Assembly: GCA_036277635.1 (NCBI GenBank)
Contig: DASUMP010000092.1
Span: 1-20,604, forward strand
DNA from: DASUMP01 sp036277635
Lineage (GTDB): Bacteria > Actinomycetota > Acidimicrobiia > IMCC26256 > PALSA-610
Reading direction: 5' to 3'
DNA: 20,604 bases
This document shows positions 16,134 to 20,604 of the stretch, piece after piece. Positions within the stretch are counted from its first letter, which is position 1. Each line of letters opens with the position of its first letter. Both the position numbers and the translations under genes were made by a program. Under the pieces are notes generated by a model. That model made no database searches, was not told the DNA's origin, and saw only the letters and a list, made by a program, of their open reading frames with translations.

Positions 16134-16925
16134 CTACTGCTCGGGTGCGAGCTCGACGCGGTCGCGGCCGCGGGAACGCGCCTCTTCGAGCGCGCGTCCG
16201 GCCTGGGTCACCAGCTCGGCCGCGCCCAGCGCGTGCGTGGGGTAGCAGGCGACACCCGCCGACAGCGTGAGCGAGTCGCCGACCGGGCTCGCGAGCAGCG
16301 TGCCGCGCACGCGCTCGGCCGCCCACACCGCGCCGGCCTCGGGCGTGTCCTCGAGGATCGCGCCGATCATGTGGTCGCCGATGCGGCACGCGCTGTCGCT
16401 CTCGCGCAGCGTGCGGCGCACGACGTCGCCGATCACGCCGAGCGCCTGGGCGCGCGTGTCGCCGAGTGTGTCGTGCATCCCGTCGATCTCGAAGATGACG
16501 ACCGACACCGGGCGCAGCGAGCGGCGGGCCGCCGCGACCTGCTGCTGGACGAGCACAGGGAAGAACCGTTCGTCGTAGAGGCCGGTCACCGGGTCGAAGG
16601 CCTGTTCGGCCGAGCCGAGCTCCTCGTCGACCGGATCGGGGCTCGCGCTGCGGCGCGTGGCTTCCTCTTCGAGGATCGCGGCGACGGCGTCGAGCTCGCG
16701 GTGGAGGCGGTCGACGTCGCGACGCGCCGTGCGCAGGAGGTCTTCGGCGTGACGGGCCCGGCCGGCGAGCGTGACGCCCGCGGTCCCGGCGACCACACCG
16801 AAGGAGCCCGCGACGACGCCGAGCACCGGGGCGTCGGCGACGACCGCGGCGACACCCGCGGCGAGCGCGCCGATGGAGCTCGCGACGGCCATGAGGAGTC
16901 GACGGTCGTGCATCGCAGTCCTCAT
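16134..16925 (-). CDS. Membrane protein with degenerate GGDEF domain
   Basis: A 263-residue protein with two membrane segments (about residues 11-30 and 33-54), a coiled-coil-like linker (about 58-92) and a GGDEF domain (about 110-260, beginning DPVTGLYDERFF). The catalytic GGDEF motif is replaced by IGDHM (182-186), and the metal-binding segment is shortened (FEIDGMHDTLGD). The inhibitory-site motif RxxD is intact as RESD (174-177), at the correct distance upstream. The protein is therefore unlikely to make c-di-GMP but may bind it. The start ATG 16925 overlaps the mutase stop by four bases (ATGA); ATG 16913, with GAGGA before it, is an alternative. Last gene of the hbd-ecm operon, which may link c-di-GMP sensing to acyl-CoA metabolism. 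Confidence 0.85.
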   Translation of the reverse strand: MRTAMHDRRLLMAVASSIGALAAGVAAVVADAPVLGVVAGSFGVVAGTAGVTLAGRARHAEDLLRTARRDVDRLHRELDAVAAILEEEATRRSASPDPVDEELGSAEQAFDPVTGLYDERFFPVLVQQQVAAARRSLRPVSVVIFEIDGMHDTLGDTRAQALGVIGDVVRRTLRESDSACRIGDHMIGAILEDTPEAGAVWAAERVRGTLLASPVGDSLTLSAGVACYPTHALGAAELVTQAGRALEEARSRGRDRVELAPEQ

Positions 16926-18910
16926 CGGCCGGTTGGGGCCCCGCCCTGAGGGTCGGAATCGCCGGAATCACCGCCGAGGGCGAGCTCGGCGACCTCCGCC
17001 ATGATCCGGCCCAGCTGGAAGTCCTTCGGCGTGTACACCCGGGCGACGCCGGCGGCTGCGAGCGCGGCTCGGTCTGCCTCGGGGATGATCCCGCCCACGA
17101 CGACCGGCACGGCGACGCCGGCGGCCCGGAGGCTGCGGATCGTCGCCGGCACCAGGTCGAGGTGCGAACCCGACAGGATCGACAGGCCGACGACGTCGAC
17201 GTCTTCGTCGCGAGCGGCCGCGGCGATCTGGTCGGGGGTGAGGCGGATGCCCTGGTAGACGACCTCCATGCCCGCGTCGCGGGCGGCGACGGCGATCTGC
17301 TCGGCGCCGTTGGAGTGGCCGTCGAGGCCGGGCTTGCCGACGAGCAACCGCACCGAGCGCCCCGAGCGCTGGATGCGGTCGCGCACCTGGCGCAGGTCGT
17401 CGTTGACGGTCGCCGCGACCGCGCCCACACCCGTCGGGGCGCGGTACTCGCCGAACACCTCGCGCAGCGCGCCGGCCCACTCGCCGACCGTGCCGCCCGC
17501 CTTCGCGAGCGCGATGGTCGCCGGCAGGAGGTTCTCGTTCGTCGCCGCGGTCTCACGCACTCGTGCGAGCGCGGCGTCGAACGCTTGCGCGTCGCGCGCC
17601 TCGCGCCACCGACCGATCGCTTCGACTTGCTCGCGCTCGGCCTCGGGATCGATGGTGACGATCCCGCCCCGCTGCGCGCTGGCGCCGAGCGGCGACGGCT
17701 CCGTCTCGGTGAACGAGTTCACCCCGACGACCACGAGGTCGCCGCTCTCGATGCGACGGACGCGCTCGGCGTGGCTCTGCACGAGGCGACCCTTGATCTC
17801 GTCGATCATCTCGAACGACCCGCCACCGTCGAGGACCCACTGCAGCTCGGCCTCGGCCGCGTCGGCGATCTCGCGCGTCTTCGCCTCGATGACCTTGGAT
17901 CCTTCGAAGAGGTCGTCGTACTCGAGGAGGTCGGACTCGTACGCGAGCACCTGCTGGATCCGCAACGACCACTGCTGGTCCCACGGCGTGGGCAGGCCGA
18001 GCGCCTCGTTCCAGCACGGCAGCTGGATCGCGCGGGCGCGCGCCGACTTGGAGAGCGTGACGCCGAGCATCTCGAGGACGATGCGCTGCACGTTGTTCTC
18101 GGGCTGCGCTTCGGTGAGCCCGAGCGAGTTGACCTGCATCCCATAGCGGAACCGACGCAGCTTCTCGTCGCGCACGCCGTAACGCTCACGCGTGATGCGG
18201 TCCCACAGCTCGGTGAACGCGCGCATCTTGCACGTCTCTTCGACGAAGCGGACACCGGCGTCGATGAAGAACGAGATCCGGCCGACCACCTCGTCGAACT
18301 CGTCGTCGGGGACTTGACCCGACTCGCGCACGGCGTCGAGCACCGCGATCGCGTTCGCCAACCCGTAGGCGACCTCCTGCACGGGCGTCGCGCCCGCCTC
18401 CTGCAGGTGGTACGGGCACACGTTGATCGGATTCCACTTCGGGACGTTGCGCACCGCGTACGCGATGACGTCGACGGTGAGTCGGCGCGACGCGTCGGGC
18501 GGGAAGATGTACGTGCCGCGCGACAGGTACTCCTTCAAGATGTCGTTCTGCGTCGTGCCGCCGAGCGCGCCGTGGGGGACGCCCTGCTCGTCGGCGAGCG
18601 CGAGGTACATCCCGAGCAACCACATGGCGGTCGCGTTGATCGTCATCGACGTGTTCATCTCGTCGAGCGGGATGCCGTCGAACAGCGTGTGCATCTCGCC
18701 GAGGTGCGGCACCGGCACCCCGACCTTGCCGACCTCCCCGCGCGCGATCGAGTCGTCGGGGTCGTACCCGGTCTGCGTCGGCAGGTCGAAGGCGACGGAG
18801 AGGCCCGTCTGCCCCTTGGCGAGGTTCGTGCGGTAGAGCTCGTTCGACGCGCGCGCCGACGAGTGTCCGGAGTACGTCCGGATCATCCAGGGGCGATCGC
18901 GCGGTGTCAT
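16922..18910 (-). CDS. ecm: Ethylmalonyl-CoA mutase type B12-dependent acyl-CoA mutase (MeaA-like)
   Basis: A 662-residue single-chain adenosylcobalamin enzyme, shorter than methylmalonyl-CoA mutase large subunits (about 720-750). The N-terminal substrate barrel starts with RPWMIRTYSGHSSARASNEL, then GLSVAFDLPTQTGYDPDD, TTQNDILKEYLSRGTYIFPP and YHLQEAGATPVQE (His168 equivalent to the catalytic histidine of the family). The C-terminal cobalamin domain has DGHSNG (530-535), LSILSGSH (576-583) and VVGGIIP (605-610). The N-terminal sequence and HLQEAGATPVQE block resemble MeaA/Ecm more than Mcm. It would convert ethylmalonyl-CoA to methylsuccinyl-CoA. It lies four bases after hbd and overlaps the GGDEF gene. 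Methylmalonyl-CoA or isobutyryl-CoA mutase activity is a less likely alternative. Confidence 0.9.
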   Translation of the reverse strand: MTPRDRPWMIRTYSGHSSARASNELYRTNLAKGQTGLSVAFDLPTQTGYDPDDSIARGEVGKVGVPVPHLGEMHTLFDGIPLDEMNTSMTINATAMWLLGMYLALADEQGVPHGALGGTTQNDILKEYLSRGTYIFPPDASRRLTVDVIAYAVRNVPKWNPINVCPYHLQEAGATPVQEVAYGLANAIAVLDAVRESGQVPDDEFDEVVGRISFFIDAGVRFVEETCKMRAFTELWDRITRERYGVRDEKLRRFRYGMQVNSLGLTEAQPENNVQRIVLEMLGVTLSKSARARAIQLPCWNEALGLPTPWDQQWSLRIQQVLAYESDLLEYDDLFEGSKVIEAKTREIADAAEAELQWVLDGGGSFEMIDEIKGRLVQSHAERVRRIESGDLVVVGVNSFTETEPSPLGASAQRGGIVTIDPEAEREQVEAIGRWREARDAQAFDAALARVRETAATNENLLPATIALAKAGGTVGEWAGALREVFGEYRAPTGVGAVAATVNDDLRQVRDRIQRSGRSVRLLVGKPGLDGHSNGAEQIAVAARDAGMEVVYQGIRLTPDQIAAAARDEDVDVVGLSILSGSHLDLVPATIRSLRAAGVAVPVVVGGIIPEADRAALAAAGVARVYTPKDFQLGRIMAEVAELALGGDSGDSDPQGGAPTGR

Positions 18911-18914
18911 GTGG

Positions 18915-19769
18915 CTACTTGCGGTAGTCGTAGAACCCGAAGCCGGTCTTGCGACCCAGACGCTCCGCGCTCACCATGCGGCGCAGCAGTGGCGCCGGCG
19001 CGTAGTTCGGGTCCTTGAACTCCGCGTAGAGCGCTTCGAGGATCGCGAGGCTCGTGTCGAGGCCGACCAGGTCGAGCAGCGCGAGCGGGCCCATCGGGAA
19101 GTTGCAGCCGCCCTTCATCGCCTCGTCGATGTCGTCGCGCGTCGCGACGCCGGCGTCGAAGAGGCGCACCGCGTTGTTGAGGTAGGGGAAGAGCAACGCG
19201 TTCACGATGAAGCCGGCCTGGTCCTTCACGAGCACCGGCTTCTTGCCGCACGTCTCCGCGAACGCGCGCGCCGTGTCGATCGTCTCGTCGGACGAGGTGA
19301 TCGCGCGCACGATCTCGACGAGCGCCATCATCGGCGCGGGATTGAAGAAGTGCACGCCGCACACGCGATCGGGGCGCCCGGTCTCCATCGCCATCTCGAC
19401 GACGGGGAGCGTCGACGTGTTCGTGGCGAGGATCGCGCCGTCGCCGCAGATCCGGTCGAGCTCGTTGAAGAGGTGCTTCTTCGTGGGCAGGTCCTCGACG
19501 ATCGACTCGATGACGAGGTCGCACTCCGCGAGCTCGCCGAGGTCGGAGACGGCCCGGACGCGCTCGAGCGTGGCGGTGCGCTCGGCGTCGTCGAGCTTGC
19601 CCCGCTCGACCTGCTTGGCCAGCGACTTCTCGAGCGCCGCGACCATGGCGTCGGCGGTGGTCTGGACCCGGCTGCGCACGACGACCTCGAAGCCCGCCTT
19701 GGCGGCGACCTCCGCGATGCCCGAGCCCATGATCCCGGACCCGATGATGCCCACGCGCTTGATCGTCAT
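18915..19769 (-). CDS. hbd: 3-hydroxybutyryl-CoA dehydrogenase
   Basis: A 284-residue protein of standard length. The N-terminal NAD-binding motif is GIIGSGIMGSGIAE (Gly10, Gly12 and Gly15). The catalytic pair is His140 in VHFFNPAPMM and Glu152 in LVEIV, with Ser/Asn residues in ATNTSTLP (115-122). The C-terminal helical domain has GFIVNALLFPYLNNAVRL and ends in LGRKTGFGFYDYRK. It interconverts acetoacetyl-CoA and 3-hydroxybutyryl-CoA, the step between the thiolase and crotonyl-CoA formation. The start ATG 19769 has a GAGGAG Shine-Dalgarno sequence. It is first in an operon with the mutase and the GGDEF protein. The crotonase that would link it to ccr is not in the window. Confidence 0.94.
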   Translation of the reverse strand: MTIKRVGIIGSGIMGSGIAEVAAKAGFEVVVRSRVQTTADAMVAALEKSLAKQVERGKLDDAERTATLERVRAVSDLGELAECDLVIESIVEDLPTKKHLFNELDRICGDGAILATNTSTLPVVEMAMETGRPDRVCGVHFFNPAPMMALVEIVRAITSSDETIDTARAFAETCGKKPVLVKDQAGFIVNALLFPYLNNAVRLFDAGVATRDDIDEAMKGGCNFPMGPLALLDLVGLDTSLAILEALYAEFKDPNYAPAPLLRRMVSAERLGRKTGFGFYDYRK

Positions 19770-19796
19770 TGCGGCTCCTCTGCTGCGGGAACGGTC

Positions 19797-19826
19797 AGGC
19801 TACCGACGGGTAGTTGCCGGACTCCA
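19797..19826 (-). promoter_or_regulatory. hbd-ecm operon promoter
   Basis: On the minus strand there is a TGGAGT -35-like box (19826-19821), an 18-base spacer and a TAGCCT -10 box (19802-19797). Transcription should begin about 20 bases upstream of ATG 19769, leaving a short leader with GAGGAG. The -35 box, the palindrome and the -10 box sit at exactly the same spacing as in the ccr promoter. Confidence 0.65.
19800..19813. promoter_or_regulatory. CTACC-N4-GGTAG dyad at the hbd -10 box
   Basis: CTACC (19800-19804) and GGTAG (19809-19813) form an inverted repeat with a 4-base centre, overlapping the -10 box just as CTACCGGCCGGTAG does at ccr. Candidate shared operator. Confidence 0.45.
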
Positions 19827-19884
19827 GTGCGGAGATGCGCTAGCAAGTGCTCGTGCCGATCGTGACCGACCCCGAACCCGCACC

Positions 19885-20589
19885 GTGAGCCCGCCGCGCC
19901 GGACCGCCGGGACCCTCGCCCTCGTGGGCGGCGGTGAGTGGAGCGACGCCTCGCGCGCGCTCGACGAGGCGTTGCTCGCGGCCAGCGGTGGCCGCGAGGT
20001 GTGCGTGCTGCCGACCGCGGCCGCGTTCGAAGGCGCCGCGGCCGTCGTCGTGCGTGCCCGCACGTGGTTCGAAGCGCTCGGTGCGACCGTCGTCGAGATC
20101 CCCGTGCTGCACCGCCGCGACGGCGAGGCCGACGCGGTCCTGCGCCGCGTGCGCGACGCGTCGTTCCTCTACGTCGCCGACGGCTCGCCGCTGCACCTGC
20201 GGTCGGTGCTCAAGGGCTCGCCTTTGTTCGACGCGCTCGTCGCCGCCTATCGCGGTGGCGCGGTGCTCGCCGCGTCGGGGGCCGGCGCGACCGTGCTGTG
20301 CGATCCGATGGTCGACCCGCGCGGCGGTGCGTACACCGTCGGGCTCGGCGTGGTCACCGGTCTCGCAGTCTTCCCGTACCACGGCTCCGCGGCGCAGCAC
20401 TTGCGCGAACGTTCGCTCGAGCTGTTGCCGCGCGACGCGGTGCTCGCCGGACTCGACGAGCACACCGCGCTCGTGCGCGAACCGAGCGGCACGTGGCGCG
20501 CCACCGGGCCGGGGGTCGTCACGCTCTACCGCCGTGACGCCGAACCGGAGACGGTTCAGGACTCGGAGATCTCGACGCTGAAGATGTAG
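19885..20589 (+). CDS. Peptidase S51/cyanophycinase-like protein lacking the catalytic serine
   Basis: A 234-residue protein with the class I glutamine amidotransferase-like fold of family S51. LALVGGGEW at the N-terminus, VCVLPTAAAFEG (about 39-50), LYVADGSPLHLRSVLKGSPLFDAL and the central AVLAASGAGATVLCDPM follow the cyanophycinase/peptidase E layout. In active members the elbow reads G-T/W-S-A-G-A; here it is A-S-G-A-G-A, putting Gly132 in place of the serine and a serine one residue early (Ser131). It may be a non-peptidase homologue. GTG 19885 was chosen as the first plausible start in frame; no clear Shine-Dalgarno sequence is present, and the true start is uncertain. It is divergent from hbd and ends 15 bases from the window edge. 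Confidence 0.75.
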   Translation: MSPPRRTAGTLALVGGGEWSDASRALDEALLAASGGREVCVLPTAAAFEGAAAVVVRARTWFEALGATVVEIPVLHRRDGEADAVLRRVRDASFLYVADGSPLHLRSVLKGSPLFDALVAAYRGGAVLAASGAGATVLCDPMVDPRGGAYTVGLGVVTGLAVFPYHGSAAQHLRERSLELLPRDAVLAGLDEHTALVREPSGTWRATGPGVVTLYRRDAEPETVQDSEISTLKM

Positions 20590-20604
20590 AGCGGCCGGGT
20601 CGGC

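Noticed and set aside
16922..18910. Calling the mutase a methylmalonyl-CoA mutase
   Set aside because: It is short for that family and its N-terminal barrel and HLQEAGATPVQE segment look like MeaA/Ecm. The ccr and epimerase context also favours ethylmalonyl-CoA, although biochemical proof is lacking.

Overview
The window is very GC-rich and densely coded. Long spurious open frames run opposite almost every gene. The gene content suggests a high-GC actinobacterium, possibly of the Acidimicrobiia type: a MoxR/DUF58/DUF4350/DUF4129 cluster ordered like mycobacterial Rv3689-Rv3693, a small epsilon-like acyl-CoA carboxylase subunit, crotonyl-CoA carboxylase/reductase with a single-chain B12 mutase, a COG2085 'F420-dependent NADP reductase', many GTG starts, and leaderless promoters with a TANNNT -10 box. 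The taxonomic placement is inference.

Layout. (1) 1-4824, minus strand: a five-gene operon coding for a polytopic membrane protein, a DUF4129 protein, a DUF4350 protein, a MoxR AAA+ ATPase and a DUF58 protein that runs off the left edge. Four of the junctions overlap by 4 bases or are 2 bases apart. A strong hairpin (4846-4873) separates it from the next gene. (2) 4885-7939: a thiolase on the minus strand, divergent from crotonyl-CoA carboxylase/reductase (ccr) and an acyl-CoA epimerase. (3) 7917-9956: a TetR regulator divergent from a DJ-1/PfpI protein and a COG2085 NADP-binding protein, with a perfect palindrome between them. (4) 9990-14116: a carboxyltransferase subunit, an epsilon-like subunit, a metallophosphoesterase and a class III CoA-transferase in one tight run. 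(5) 14117-14291: the longest non-coding stretch (175 bases), with an inverted repeat and a cluster of DnaA-box-like sequences, followed by a long-chain acyl-CoA ligase. (6) 16134-19769, minus strand: 3-hydroxybutyryl-CoA dehydrogenase, an ethylmalonyl-CoA mutase-type enzyme, and a membrane protein with a degenerate GGDEF domain. (7) 19885-20589: an S51-peptidase-like protein that lacks the usual serine.

How it fits together. Thiolase, 3-hydroxybutyryl-CoA dehydrogenase, ccr, epimerase and ethylmalonyl-CoA mutase are the front half of the ethylmalonyl-CoA route (acetyl-CoA to methylsuccinyl-CoA). Crotonase, methylsuccinyl-CoA dehydrogenase, mesaconyl-CoA hydratase and the C4/C5 lyase are absent, as is a biotin carboxylase alpha subunit. 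The carboxyltransferase, CoA-transferase and acyl-CoA ligase fit the same acyl-CoA economy. The most striking signals are: a promoter architecture shared at identical spacing by ccr and the hbd-ecm operon, 13 kb apart; a GGDEF protein whose catalytic motif is lost but whose c-di-GMP inhibitory-site motif is kept, translationally coupled to the mutase; and the DnaA-box-like cluster upstream of fadD.
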